A stretch of DNA of 51,418 bases from Saccharopolyspora oryzae (GCF_027853915.1 NZ_JAQGLA010000049.1:1-51418), one strand, 5' to 3'. Shown: positions 41,079-49,836, counted from the stretch's first letter. Numbers and translations: made by a program. The notes: generated by a model not told the origin, from the letters alone.

Positions 41079-42221
41079 TCAGGCCACCGAGAGTCGTTGG
41101 CGGGTTTCGGCGACGCGGGGAGACCACGGCGCCAGTTCTTCGGCCCTGGCCAGGGCTTCGCGGGCCGCTGCGTTGTCGTGGCAGGCCATGTGGGCCCGGG
41201 CCAGCGTGACCAGGTCGTCGGCGAGGGAGAGCGGGGTGTGGTTGTAGTCCGCCCCCGCCCGGGCGAGGCGGACCGCTGTTTCCGGGTCGCCTTCGATCAG
41301 GGCCAGCAGCCCGTTGGTGCCGTTGAGCTCGAACTCCGGGTAGCCGAGCTTGACGGCGTCCTCCAGCGCCTTCTTCGCGGTCGGCAGCAGGGATTCCGCG
41401 GGCAGCTGGCCCGCTTCGACCGCCTTGAAGCCGAGACCCGCCAACCCGGCGAGCAGGTAGGACATCTTGCGCTGCGGGATGTCGTCGTTCTCCGAGATGT
41501 GCTTCAGCAGCGTCAGCACGCCCGGCGCGTACTCGCCGCGCGCCTCCATGACCGAAACCTGGCACGACATCGTGGCGTTCAGCCCGGGGTAGTTCTCGGT
41601 GAGCTCATCGGCGTAGGACTGCGCCTGGTCGATCTTGCCGACCTGCAGCGCTTCGTAAGCGCGGGCGGCCAGTGGTGCGGCCACGAACTCGTCGCGTTCG
41701 GTTCCTCCGAGCCGAGGCAGCGAGAAGAGCAGCCAGCCGGTCGAGGTGGTCAGCGGAACTCGTTGCGGCCACAGCTTGTAGAGCATCAGCGGGGTGGCCG
41801 CGATGGCGAACCCGCGCCAGAACGCGGAATCGGTCAGCACCCAGCTGCCCGCGACCACGGCGACACCGACCACTGCGGACAACGACCCGGCCAGCCAGCA
41901 GCGCAGGATCACCGGCGACTTCCAGGGGCCGATCTGGGCCCGCAGCGTGATCGGCAGTGCGCGCAAGGTGAACTTCACGCGCTTGGGGGTCCAGGACGCG
42001 ACCTCGCGCATGGCGCCGAAGATCACGTGCCGCACGCGCAGACCGAAGACGACGGCCCCGAGGATCAACCCGAGCTGCGTCGCCATCGGAAGCAGCAGCA
42101 CCCCGACTAGCGCACCGGCCCACGCCGCAGTGGTCCCGGCGACACCGGTGCCCGCGTACGCCTCCACCGCGGCAACGGCGACGGCTCCCACGAACCCGGC
42201 GATCATCCACGGGCGGAACAT
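41079..42221 (-). CDS. Membrane protein with TPR-like C-terminal domain
   Basis: This protein of about 380 residues is of unknown function. The N-terminal half has about six hydrophobic segments (starting MFRPWMIAGFVGAVAVAAVEAY, then LVGVLLLPMATQLGLILGAVVFG and LAGSLSAVVGVAVVAGSWVL). The C-terminal half has helix repeats like TPRs (AARAYEALQVGKIDQAQSYADELTENYPG, LARAHMACHDNAAAREALARAEELAPWSP). The fold could tether a protein-protein platform to the membrane. Starts at ATG 42221, GTG 42239 (TACGCT box 9 nt upstream) or ATG 42275 are possible; the hairpin at 42304-42366 rules out read-through from further back. Confidence 0.65.
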   Translation of the reverse strand: MFRPWMIAGFVGAVAVAAVEAYAGTGVAGTTAAWAGALVGVLLLPMATQLGLILGAVVFGLRVRHVIFGAMREVASWTPKRVKFTLRALPITLRAQIGPWKSPVILRCWLAGSLSAVVGVAVVAGSWVLTDSAFWRGFAIAATPLMLYKLWPQRVPLTTSTGWLLFSLPRLGGTERDEFVAAPLAARAYEALQVGKIDQAQSYADELTENYPGLNATMSCQVSVMEARGEYAPGVLTLLKHISENDDIPQRKMSYLLAGLAGLGFKAVEAGQLPAESLLPTAKKALEDAVKLGYPEFELNGTNGLLALIEGDPETAVRLARAGADYNHTPLSLADDLVTLARAHMACHDNAAAREALARAEELAPWSPRVAETRQRLSVA

Positions 42222-42303
42222 CAGACTCTGCGCTTGCACAAGGACGAAAGCGTACGGGACGCAGCAGTCGCCCATGTCCGCTTTCGGCGAGGACCCCGGT
42301 CCC

Positions 42304-42366
42304 GCGGACGACTTCCGCGATTCCAACGGAAGTCGGGTGATCTCCGTTGAAATCGCGGAAGTCCGC
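42304..42366 (-). terminator. Large hairpin terminator behind the rhodanese gene
   Basis: Arms of 24-27 nt pair throughout except for a 3-nt bulge and one wobble-type position, with a 12-nt loop. It begins 4 nt after the rhodanese stop at 42371. Confidence 0.8.
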
Positions 42367-42370
42367 TGGA

Positions 42371-42796
42371 TCAGGCGGTGGTCGTGACCGGGAGGCCCGC
42401 GGCCTTCCAGGCGCGGAAGCCACCGTCGAGGTCCGTTGCCCGGCGCAGGCCCAGGCCCTTCGCCTGGGCTGCGGCGAGGCTGGAGGCGTAGCCCTCGTTG
42501 CAGACCAGGACCACCGGGCGGTCCGGGTGCAGGCCGTCGAGGCGGTGACCGCCCGCCGGGTCCAGGCGCCACTCCAGGACGATGCGCTCGACCGTCAGAG
42601 CGCCGGGGATCTCGCCCTCGGCGAGGCGGTCGGACTGCGGTCTGATGTCGATGATCAGCCCGCCGTCCTGCTGCAGCGCGAGCGCTTCCTGCGGTGAGAC
42701 CCGAGTCAGCTTCTCGCGGGCATCGGCCAGCAGGTGGTCGATGCCGAACGGGCCGGGGGTGATGTCCGCGCTTCGTTGCGCGGGGATGGTGGTCAT
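42371..42796 (-). CDS. Rhodanese-like sulfurtransferase
   Basis: This 141-residue single rhodanese domain has LIIDIRPQSDRLAEGEIPGALTVERIVLEWRLDP and the active loop VVLVCNEGYASSLAAAQAKGLGL with persulfide-forming Cys99. It ends FRAWKAAGLPV as usual. The ATG overlaps the cysteine dioxygenase stop by 4 nt (ATGA), so the two are translationally coupled. Together they would handle cysteine sulfur: oxidation to cysteine sulfinate and transfer of sulfane sulfur. The operon is preceded by a Cys-Cys leader peptide. Confidence 0.88.
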   Translation of the reverse strand: MTTIPAQRSADITPGPFGIDHLLADAREKLTRVSPQEALALQQDGGLIIDIRPQSDRLAEGEIPGALTVERIVLEWRLDPAGGHRLDGLHPDRPVVLVCNEGYASSLAAAQAKGLGLRRATDLDGGFRAWKAAGLPVTTTA

Positions 42797-43410
42797 CCGT
42801 GCTCCTTCTGCTGCTGGTGTGCGCGCTGCGGCGGGACTGGCGGGACCTCGGAGAGGTCCGAGTAGTAGTGGACCGGCAGCAGCGGCGGTGAATAGGCGTG
42901 CACGCTCGCCGAGTTCACCGAGCTGACGTTGCGGACCTGGTGGGCGCGCCCGCTGCCGAACCCGATGCTCGCTCCGACGTCGTGGTGCGAGGTGCGGATC
43001 GGGCCGGCCGGGTAGCGGTAGTCCTCCCGGAGCGCGCCGAAGAGCACGGAGAACGAGCCGGACGCTCCACCGTGGTCGTGCGGCGTGGTGCCCTGACCGG
43101 GCGCCCACGACAGCAACCACAGCTCGACACCTGAGGTCAGGCCGAGCTTGGCCCACCAGCGCTGCTCGTCGTCGACGCGAACGACGTCGAGCAGCGGTCC
43201 GGTCAGCTCGGAGGTGACCAGCCTGGTCAGCTCGCGCAGTTCGCGCGGTGTCCACAGCTGGTGGTCGGGGCGGATCAAGTCGCGCAGCAGGGGAAGGTCG
43301 AGGCCGGGGTGCAGTTCCGCCTCGCCGGGCTCGGGGACTGGTTCGGTCGGGGTGTACTCGGACAGCTGGGCGGTTCGCTGATCGGGCCGGTGCTGCTGCA
43401 CAGCGCTCAT
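42793..43410 (-). CDS. Cysteine dioxygenase
   Basis: This 205-residue cupin enzyme of the cysteine dioxygenase type I family converts cysteine to cysteine sulfinate with O2 and Fe(II). The iron ligands are visible as His111 and His113 in TPHDHGGASGSFSVLFG and His171 in VHAYSPPLLPVHYY. WTPRELRELTRLVTSEL and ELWLLSWAPGQGT match bacterial members. The ATG at 43410 has GGAG 8 nt upstream. The same frame continues open for a long way upstream as antisense of other genes, which is not coding. Confidence 0.85.
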   Translation of the reverse strand: MSAVQQHRPDQRTAQLSEYTPTEPVPEPGEAELHPGLDLPLLRDLIRPDHQLWTPRELRELTRLVTSELTGPLLDVVRVDDEQRWWAKLGLTSGVELWLLSWAPGQGTTPHDHGGASGSFSVLFGALREDYRYPAGPIRTSHHDVGASIGFGSGRAHQVRNVSSVNSASVHAYSPPLLPVHYYSDLSEVPPVPPQRAHQQQKEHG

Positions 43411-43523
43411 GGCGTGTCTCCAGTTCGTGTCTTGCGGAAAGCACGGCACGACCCGACAGCCCCCGGGCGAGCGGGATGGCTTCGGAGTGGAGTGATTCGT
43501 CGAGCCGCGCGAAAGGACCTGGA

Positions 43524-43539
43524 AAGCGGTTGACCGCTT
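43524..43539 (-). promoter_or_regulatory. Hairpin directly behind the Cys-Cys leader peptide
   Basis: AAGCGGTCAACCGCTT on the minus strand forms a 6-7 bp stem; its first base is the last base of the leader stop codon. A ribosome stalled at the two cysteine codons would cover or expose this stem, so it is a candidate attenuator element. Confidence 0.5.
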
Positions 43540-43610
43540 CAGCAACAGGCGGAGGTGACGACCAGGAACAGGTCGGTCACGCGATCGCGGGTGAGCAACG
43601 AATCGGACAC
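43539..43610 (-). CDS. Leader peptide ending Cys-Cys (candidate cysteine attenuator)
   Basis: A 23-codon frame from GTG 43610 (or 13 codons from GTG 43580; TTG 43598 is a third option) reads ...LLTRDRVTDLFLVVTSACC and stops TGA right after two cysteine codons, TGT TGC. The LTRxRVxDL...CC pattern is like the putative actinobacterial leader peptides found before sulfur-metabolism genes. It sits 128 nt before cysteine dioxygenase on the same strand. CACGAT 7 nt before the first GTG could be a -10 for a leaderless transcript and overlaps the palindrome ATCGTG-G-CACGAT (43618-43630). Confidence 0.6.
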   Translation of the reverse strand: MSDSLLTRDRVTDLFLVVTSACC

Positions 43611-43875
43611 GCCAGCGATCGTGGCACGATGACGGCGTTTCGTGCCAGCGCGACCGCAACCTTCCCGAATGCTGGGCGGCGACGTTTGCCGAGCCCTGGA
43701 CGGGTGTCACCCGGCTGAGCGAGCGCTGGGTGCTCCCGCCCGCAAGCGTTCCGGCCGGGAACGGAACAATGGGGCGCGGAGCGGACCCGCCGAAGGCCTG
43801 CGGCGGTCCTGGATCGAAGACGAACCGGGGGCGCCACGCCCAGGCGCTGCGGTCAGTCACAGCGGGGAGGTAGAC

Positions 43876-44661
43876 GTGGACGACCTGGTCATCCGGATGG
43901 ATGGCGTCGGTGTTCGGCGGGGAGAGACCACGCTGTTGGCCGACGTGAACTGGTCGGTGGAACTCGACGAGCGCTGGGTGGTGCTCGGGCCCAACGGAGC
44001 GGGCAAGACGACCCTGCTGAAGATGGCCAGCACCGAGATGTACCCGAGCGAGGGCACTGTGGACGTGCTCGGCGAGCGGCTGGGCAAGACCAACGTCTTC
44101 GACCTGCGCCCCCGCATCGGTCTGTGCTCGGCGGCGCTGGCGGCCCGCGTCCCCGGCGACGAGCTGGTCCGCGACGTCGTGGTCAGCGCCGGTTACGCGG
44201 TCCTCGGCCGGTGGCGCGAGGAGTACGACGACATGGACACCGACCGCGCCGCGGAGCTGCTCGAACTGCTCGGCGTCGCGCACCTGGCCGACCGCGAGTT
44301 CGGCACGCTGTCCGAAGGGGAGCGCAAGCGCGCCACGATCGCGCGCGCCCTCATGACCGACCCCGAGATGCTGCTGCTCGACGAGCCCGCTGCCGGACTC
44401 GACCTGGGTGGTCGCGAGGACCTGGTCGCGCGCTTGTCGGCGCTGGCCATGGACCCCGATGCCCCCGCGTCCGTGCTGGTCACGCACCACGTCGAGGAGA
44501 TCCCGCCCGGGTTCACCCACGGCCTGCTGCTGCGCGACGGCCACATCGTCGCCCAGGGCCTGCTCGAGGACGTGCTCACCGAGGACAACCTGTCGAAGAC
44601 CTTCGACCAGGACCTCGAGCTGCAGCGCAGCGGAAACCGCTACTTCGCCCGCCGCCGCTGA
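43876..44661 (+). CDS. ABC transporter ATP-binding protein, stand-alone
   Basis: This 261-residue single-domain ATPase has Walker A GPNGAGKT, a signature-like TLSEGERKRATIARAL, Walker B MLLLDEPAAGLDLGG and the switch histidine in VLVTHHVEEIPPGFTHGLLLRDG. No permease or binding protein is adjacent. The signature SEGE and the C-terminal pattern resemble ModF/YlmA-type ATPases of uncertain transport role. GGGGAGGT fixes GTG 43876; the upstream frame lacks support. The 265 bases before it hold the leader-peptide promoter region and no gene that I can see. Repeat copy D follows the stop. Confidence 0.85.
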   Translation: MDDLVIRMDGVGVRRGETTLLADVNWSVELDERWVVLGPNGAGKTTLLKMASTEMYPSEGTVDVLGERLGKTNVFDLRPRIGLCSAALAARVPGDELVRDVVVSAGYAVLGRWREEYDDMDTDRAAELLELLGVAHLADREFGTLSEGERKRATIARALMTDPEMLLLDEPAAGLDLGGREDLVARLSALAMDPDAPASVLVTHHVEEIPPGFTHGLLLRDGHIVAQGLLEDVLTEDNLSKTFDQDLELQRSGNRYFARRR

Positions 44662-44664
44662 CGG

Positions 44665-44834
44665 GCCTGTTTCCAGGCTCTTTTTGCGTGACGGTGCGGG
44701 TGGCGGAACCTCAGACGCCGCCTGGCTGCGGGGATCCCCTTTTATGTATGCCGATGCACGGCAAAAGGGCTGTCCTCGCCAGGCGACGTCTGAGAATCTG
44801 CACCGCCACGCGAAACGAGAGCTTCGGACATTGT
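44665..44834 (+). repeat. Structured dispersed repeat, copy D (with long terminal inverted arms)
   Basis: This copy starts 4 nt after the ABC ATPase stop, in the same orientation. P1: CTCAGACGCCGCCTGG (44710-44725) with CCAGGCGACGTCTGAG (44779-44794), 15 of 16 paired; two pairs differ from copies A-C on both sides at once. P2: CCCTTTT (44737-44743) with AAAAGGG (44763-44769), replacing GC-rich arms of A and B. The loop TATGTATGCCGATGCACGGC differs at two bases from A-C, one kept as a G-U type pair. Outer arms 44677-44699 and 44798-44822 are also complementary (about 20 of 23). P3 is absent. Confidence 0.85.
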
Positions 44835-44916
44835 TCTGAGATCCGTGACACAGCAGTTGTCGGGGTTGGCGCGATAGCCTGCGCGGCGAGTGGCGGTTCG
44901 ACGAGGAGGTTGCTGC

Positions 44917-45699
44917 GTGGGCGAGTTCGTCAGGCTTGAGGTGGACGGCGCGATCGGGACGATCCGGTTGGATCGGCCCAAGATGAACGCGTTGAACCGG
45001 CAGATCGAGGTCGAGCTGCGGGAAGTCGCGATCGAGGCTGCCGAGCGCGACGACATCCGCGCCGTGATCGTCTACGGCGGGGAGAAGGTCTTCGCCGCGG
45101 GCGCGGACATCAAGGAAATGGCCGACATGTCCTACGCGGACATGGCGCGCAAGGAGCAGCGCGGCCTGTCGGACGCGATGAGCCAGGTCGCCGCGATCCC
45201 GAAGCCCACCGTCGCCGCGCTCACCGGGTACGCCCTCGGCGGCGGTTTCGAGCTGGCGCTGAGCTGCGACCGGCGCATCGCCGCGGACGACGTCAAGGTC
45301 GGCCAGCCGGAGATCCTGCTGGGCGTGATCCCCGGCGCCGGTGGCACGCAGCGGCTGGCGCGGCTGATCGGGCCGAGCAAGGCCAAGGACATCATCTACA
45401 CCGGCCGGTTCGTCGGCGCGCAGGAAGCGCTGTCGCTGGGCATGGTCGACGAGCTGGTGCCGGCCGCCGAGGTGTACGCGGCGGCGCGGCGCTGGGCCGA
45501 GCAGTTCTCCAACGGCGCCGCCCGCGCCCTGGCCGCGGCCAAGGCCGCTGTCGACGGCGGGCTGGACCTGGACCTGGACAACGGTCTGAAGCTGGAGACG
45601 CACCTGTTCGCGGGGACGTTCGCCACCGAGGACCAGAAGATCGGCATGCGCTCGTTCATCGAGAACGGTCCGGGCAAGGCGAAGTTCACCGGCAACTGA
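44917..45699 (+). CDS. Enoyl-CoA hydratase/isomerase family protein
   Basis: This 260-residue crotonase-fold enzyme probably hydrates 2-enoyl-CoA in fatty-acid oxidation. It has IRLDRPKMNALN, the oxyanion-hole segment FAAGADIKEMADM, ALTGYALGGGFELALSCDRRIAADDVKVGQPEILLGVIPGAGGTQRLARLIG (both catalytic glutamates present: the one in GGGFELAL is structural, those in QPEILLG and PGAGGTQ region fit) and a typical C-terminal helix bundle. GAGGAGGT lies 7 nt before GTG 44917. Confidence 0.9.
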   Translation: MGEFVRLEVDGAIGTIRLDRPKMNALNRQIEVELREVAIEAAERDDIRAVIVYGGEKVFAAGADIKEMADMSYADMARKEQRGLSDAMSQVAAIPKPTVAALTGYALGGGFELALSCDRRIAADDVKVGQPEILLGVIPGAGGTQRLARLIGPSKAKDIIYTGRFVGAQEALSLGMVDELVPAAEVYAAARRWAEQFSNGAARALAAAKAAVDGGLDLDLDNGLKLETHLFAGTFATEDQKIGMRSFIENGPGKAKFTGN

Positions 45700-45718
45700 G
45701 CCGAGCTGTTCTCCCCCG

Positions 45719-45749
45719 CTCGGCGGCGGAACGAGATGCCGCCGCCGAG
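45719..45749 (+). terminator. Hairpin terminator of the enoyl-CoA hydratase gene
   Basis: CTCGGCGGCGG pairs perfectly with CCGCCGCCGAG around a 9-nt loop, 20 nt after the stop at 45699. Confidence 0.75.
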
Positions 45750-45873
45750 CCCTCCGGCCCCGCGCCGCGCGGGGTACGTCTGATCGCACCTGGTGACGCG
45801 TTCGCCGTGCGGTGTGAGGGTGGCGAAAACCAGAGGCAGAGCCGACGGCGCCTTCTCTATGCTTGTCCGGAGT

Positions 45874-48800
45874 ATGGGTACGTCTGTGAAATCTCCGCTC
45901 GCTGGTCTGCGGGACCGCTTGCCCGCGCTGATGCTGCACGACCAGCGTCGGCTGCGCCGCCGCATCGAGGGGGCGCGCAAGATCCGCGATCCGCAGGCCC
46001 TGCAGTCGGTGGTCGACGAGATCACCGCTGATGTCGAGGCCGCGGAGCTGCGCATCGAGAACCGGCGCGCCAACGTGCCCGAGGTCCGCTACCCGGAGCA
46101 CCTTCCGGTCAGCCAGCGCCGGGACGACCTGATCGCCGCGATCCGCGATCACCAGGTCGTCATCGTCGCTGGTGAGACGGGCTCCGGGAAGACGACCCAG
46201 CTGCCCAAGATGTGCCTGGAGCTCGGTCGCGGCGTGCAGGGCATGATCGGGCACACCCAGCCCCGCCGGCTCGCGGCGCGCACCGTCGCCGAGCGGGTGG
46301 CCGAGGAACTCGACACCGAGCTCGGCGATGCCATCGGCTACCAGGTGCGGTTCACCGAACGCGCGAGCGAGGACACGCTGGTCAAGCTGATGACCGACGG
46401 CATCCTGCTCGCCGAGATCCAGCACGACCGGCTGCTGCGGCGCTACGACACGCTGATCATCGACGAGGCGCACGAGCGCAGCCTCAACATCGACTTCATC
46501 CTGGGCTACCTCAAGCAGCTGCTGCCGCGCCGCCCCGACCTGAAGGTGATCATCACCTCGGCCACCATCGATCCGGAGCGCTTCTCGCGGCACTTCGACG
46601 ACGCACCGGTGGTCGAGGTCTCCGGCCGCACCTACCCGGTCGAGGTCCGCTACCGGCCGCTGGTGGACGACTCGGACGAGTCCGAGGACGTGGTGCGCGA
46701 CCAGACCCAGGCGATCTGCGAGGCGGTGGACGAGCTCTGCGCCGAGGGCCCAGGCGACATCCTGGTCTTCCTCAGCGGCGAGCGGGAGATCCGGGACGCC
46801 GAGGACGCGCTGAAGCAGCAGAAGCTGCCCGGCACCGAGATCGTCCCGCTGTACGCGCGGTTGTCGGCCGCCGAGCAGCACCGCGTGTTCCAGCCGCACT
46901 CCGGGCGCCGGATCGTGCTGTCCACCAACGTGGCCGAGACGTCGCTGACGGTGCCGGGCATCAAGTACGTCATCGACCCGGGCACCGCGCGCATCTCCCG
47001 GTACAGCTTCCGCACGAAGGTGCAGCGGCTGCCGATCGAACCGGTCTCGCAGGCCTCGGCGAACCAGCGCAAGGGGCGTTGCGGCCGGGTCTCCGAGGGC
47101 ATCTGCGTCCGGCTCTACTCCGAAGAGGACTTCCTGTCCCGTCCGGAGTTCACCGACCCGGAGATCCTGCGCACCCACCTGGCCTCGGTCATCCTGCAGA
47201 TGACCTCGCTGGGGCTCGGCGAGATCGAGTCCTTCCCGTTCGTGGAACCGCCGGACCGCAGGCAGATCACCGATGGGATCAACCTGCTGCTGGAACTGGG
47301 CGCGCTGGACAACTCGAAGTCCGAGCTGGCCAAGCGGCTCACCCCGGTCGGCCGCAAGCTCGCGCAGCTGCCGATCGACCCGCGGCTGGCCCGGATGGTC
47401 GTCGAAGCCGATCGCAACGGCTGCCTGCGCGAGGTGCTGGTCATCGCCGCGGCACTGTCCATTCAGGACCCGCGCGAGCGGCCCACGGACAAGCAGCAGG
47501 CGGCCGACCAGAAGCACGCGCGCTTCGTGGACAAGGACGCCGAGTCCGACTTCCTCACCTACCTCAGCATGTGGCGCTACCTGCGGACGCAGCAGAAGGA
47601 GCTGTCGTCCAACCAGTTCCGCAAGCTGTGCCGCACGGACTTCCTCAACTACCTGCGCGTGCGCGAGTGGCAGGACCTCTTCGGCCAGCTGCGCCAGATG
47701 GTCCGGTCGATGGGCCTGACGCTCAACGACCAGGAGGCCGACCCGGCGCGGATCCACCAGTCGGTGCTCGCCGGCCTGCTCTCGCACATCGGCCTCAAGG
47801 ACGTCGACAAGAAGTCCGGGCAGGACAAGAAGGGCCCGCCGGGGCGCGGCAGCAACGAGTACCAGGGCGCCCGCAACGCCAAGTTCGCGGTGTTCCCCGG
47901 ATCCTCGCTGTTCAAGAAGCCACCGCGCTGGATGATGGCGGCCGAGCTGGTGGAGACCTCCCGGCTGTGGGCGCGCATCGTGGCGAAGGTCGAGCCGGAC
48001 TGGGTGGAGCAGCTCGCGCAGCACCTGGTCAAGCGCACCTACAGCGAACCGCACTGGGAGAAGGACCGTGCGGCCGTGGTCGCCGCCGAGCGGGTCACCC
48101 TCTACGGCGTTCCGCTGGTGGTCGGGCGCAAGGTCAACTACGGGCGCATCGACCCGGAGCTCAGCCGCGAGCTGTTCATCCGGCACGCGCTGGTCGAAGG
48201 CGACTGGGACACCCGGCACCAGTTCTTCCACGAGAACCGGGCGCTGCTGGACGAGGTCGAGGACCTGGAGGAGCGCGCGCGGCGGCGCGACATCCTGGTC
48301 GACGACGAGACCCTGTTCGAGTTCTACGACCAGCGCGTCGGCGAGGAAGTCGTCTCCGGACGGCACTTCGACTCGTGGTGGAAGAAGATGCGCCGCGAGC
48401 AGCCCGACCTGCTCAACTTCGAGAAGTCGATGCTGATCAACCAGCAGTCGGCGGCGGTCAGTGACCAGGACTACCCGGACCTCTGGCCGCAGGGCGGGCT
48501 CCGGTTGGCGCTGTCCTACCAGTTCGAACCGGGTGCCGATGCGGACGGCGTGACCGCGCACATCCCGCTCCCGGTGCTCAACCAGGTCGACCCGAGCGGG
48601 TTCGACTGGCAGATCCCGGGACTGCGCGAGGAACTCGTCACCGCGCTGCTGAAGTCGCTGCCGAAGACCTTGCGCCGGAACTTCGTGCCGGCCCCCGACT
48701 TCGCCAAGGCGGTGCTGTCCCGGATCGAGCCGTTCGCCGCTCCGCTGCTGGAGAGCCTGCAGCAGGGCCTCAAGCAGATGACCGGCATCGCGGTGCCGGG

Positions 48801-49836
48801 CACCGAGTGGGACCTGGACAAGGTGCCGGACCACCTGAAGATGACCTTCCGCGTGGTGGACGGCAAGGGCCGCAAGCTCGCCGAGTCCAAGGACCTGGAG
48901 GCCCTGAAGCGGAAGCTGAAGCCCAAGCTGCGCGCGGAGATCTCCGCTGCCGCGGCCGCCGACGACATCGAGCAGCGAGGACTGCGCTCCTGGAGCTTCG
49001 GCAACCTGCCGCGCACCTTCGAGCAGCAGCGCTCCGGTCACCCGGTGAAGGCCTACCCGGCGCTCGTCGACGACGGCGACAGCGTCGCGGTGCGCATGTT
49101 CGACACCGAGGAGGAGCAGCGCCGGGCGCTGTGGGACGGCACCCGCCGCCTCCTGCTGCTGAACATCCCCTCGCCGGTGAAGTCCATCCAGCGCGGCATG
49201 AGCGGCACCACCCGCCTGGTGCTCGGCGGCAGCCGGCACGGCGACCTGAACACCGTGCTGGACGACTGCCTGCGCTGCGCCGTCGACAAGCTGATGGCGG
49301 ACAACGGCGGCCCGGTCTGGGACGAGGCGGCGTTCAGCGCGCTGCAGGACAAGGTACGGGCGCAGCTGGGTGCGGTCACCGTCGACGCGATGTCCAAAGT
49401 GGAACAGGTGCTGGTCACCGCGCAGCGGGTCGAGTCCGCACTCGCGGACCGGGCCAAGGTGCTGCCGGGCGAGTCCTACGCCGACATCCGGGACCAGCTG
49501 GACGCGCTGCTGCGGCCCGGCTTCGTGACCACAACCGGGTACGCGCGGCTGTCCGACCTCGTGCGCTACCTGCACGCGATCGAGCAGCGGCTGGACAAGC
49601 TGCAGTACCACCCGCAGCGCGACCGGGACTGGATGTACCAGGTCGACGAGGTCGAGCAGCGCTATCGGGATCTGCTGGCCGGGGTGCCGCAGGGCCGCTA
49701 TCCGAGCGAAGCCCTGCTGCACGTCGGTTGGATGATCGAGGAGCTGCGGGTCAGCCTGTTCGCGCAGTCGCTCGGCACGGCGTTCCCGGTGTCGGTGAAG
49801 CGAATCCACCGCGCGATGGACAAGCTGGAGCGCTGA
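45874..49836 (+). CDS. hrpA: ATP-dependent RNA helicase HrpA (DEAH box)
   Basis: This 1320-residue full-length HrpA contains GETGSGKTTQLPK (motif I, about residue 98), TQPRRLAARTVAERVAEE (Ia), DEAH in LIIDEAHERSLNIDFILGYLK (about residue 195), SAT in IITSATIDPERFS, STNVAETSLTVPGIKYVIDPG (V) and QRKGRCGRVSEGICVRLY (VI). HA2 and OB-like regions and a long C-terminal HrpA-specific domain (DUF3418 type) follow. HrpA unwinds RNA and rescues stalled ribosomes in E. coli. The ATG at 45874 has TATGCT about 10 nt upstream. A long open frame on the opposite strand is an artefact of codon bias. Confidence 0.92.
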   Translation: MGTSVKSPLAGLRDRLPALMLHDQRRLRRRIEGARKIRDPQALQSVVDEITADVEAAELRIENRRANVPEVRYPEHLPVSQRRDDLIAAIRDHQVVIVAGETGSGKTTQLPKMCLELGRGVQGMIGHTQPRRLAARTVAERVAEELDTELGDAIGYQVRFTERASEDTLVKLMTDGILLAEIQHDRLLRRYDTLIIDEAHERSLNIDFILGYLKQLLPRRPDLKVIITSATIDPERFSRHFDDAPVVEVSGRTYPVEVRYRPLVDDSDESEDVVRDQTQAICEAVDELCAEGPGDILVFLSGEREIRDAEDALKQQKLPGTEIVPLYARLSAAEQHRVFQPHSGRRIVLSTNVAETSLTVPGIKYVIDPGTARISRYSFRTKVQRLPIEPVSQASANQRKGRCGRVSEGICVRLYSEEDFLSRPEFTDPEILRTHLASVILQMTSLGLGEIESFPFVEPPDRRQITDGINLLLELGALDNSKSELAKRLTPVGRKLAQLPIDPRLARMVVEADRNGCLREVLVIAAALSIQDPRERPTDKQQAADQKHARFVDKDAESDFLTYLSMWRYLRTQQKELSSNQFRKLCRTDFLNYLRVREWQDLFGQLRQMVRSMGLTLNDQEADPARIHQSVLAGLLSHIGLKDVDKKSGQDKKGPPGRGSNEYQGARNAKFAVFPGSSLFKKPPRWMMAAELVETSRLWARIVAKVEPDWVEQLAQHLVKRTYSEPHWEKDRAAVVAAERVTLYGVPLVVGRKVNYGRIDPELSRELFIRHALVEGDWDTRHQFFHENRALLDEVEDLEERARRRDILVDDETLFEFYDQRVGEEVVSGRHFDSWWKKMRREQPDLLNFEKSMLINQQSAAVSDQDYPDLWPQGGLRLALSYQFEPGADADGVTAHIPLPVLNQVDPSGFDWQIPGLREELVTALLKSLPKTLRRNFVPAPDFAKAVLSRIEPFAAPLLESLQQGLKQMTGIAVPGTEWDLDKVPDHLKMTFRVVDGKGRKLAESKDLEALKRKLKPKLRAEISAAAAADDIEQRGLRSWSFGNLPRTFEQQRSGHPVKAYPALVDDGDSVAVRMFDTEEEQRRALWDGTRRLLLLNIPSPVKSIQRGMSGTTRLVLGGSRHGDLNTVLDDCLRCAVDKLMADNGGPVWDEAAFSALQDKVRAQLGAVTVDAMSKVEQVLVTAQRVESALADRAKVLPGESYADIRDQLDALLRPGFVTTTGYARLSDLVRYLHAIEQRLDKLQYHPQRDRDWMYQVDEVEQRYRDLLAGVPQGRYPSEALLHVGWMIEELRVSLFAQSLGTAFPVSVKRIHRAMDKLER

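Noticed and set aside
43680..43875. Possible riboswitch (CACCCGGCTGAG looks like part of a TPP element) before the ABC ATPase.
   Set aside because: The second conserved half of a TPP riboswitch is missing, and the pairing seen is a small local hairpin (CGGGT/ACCCG).
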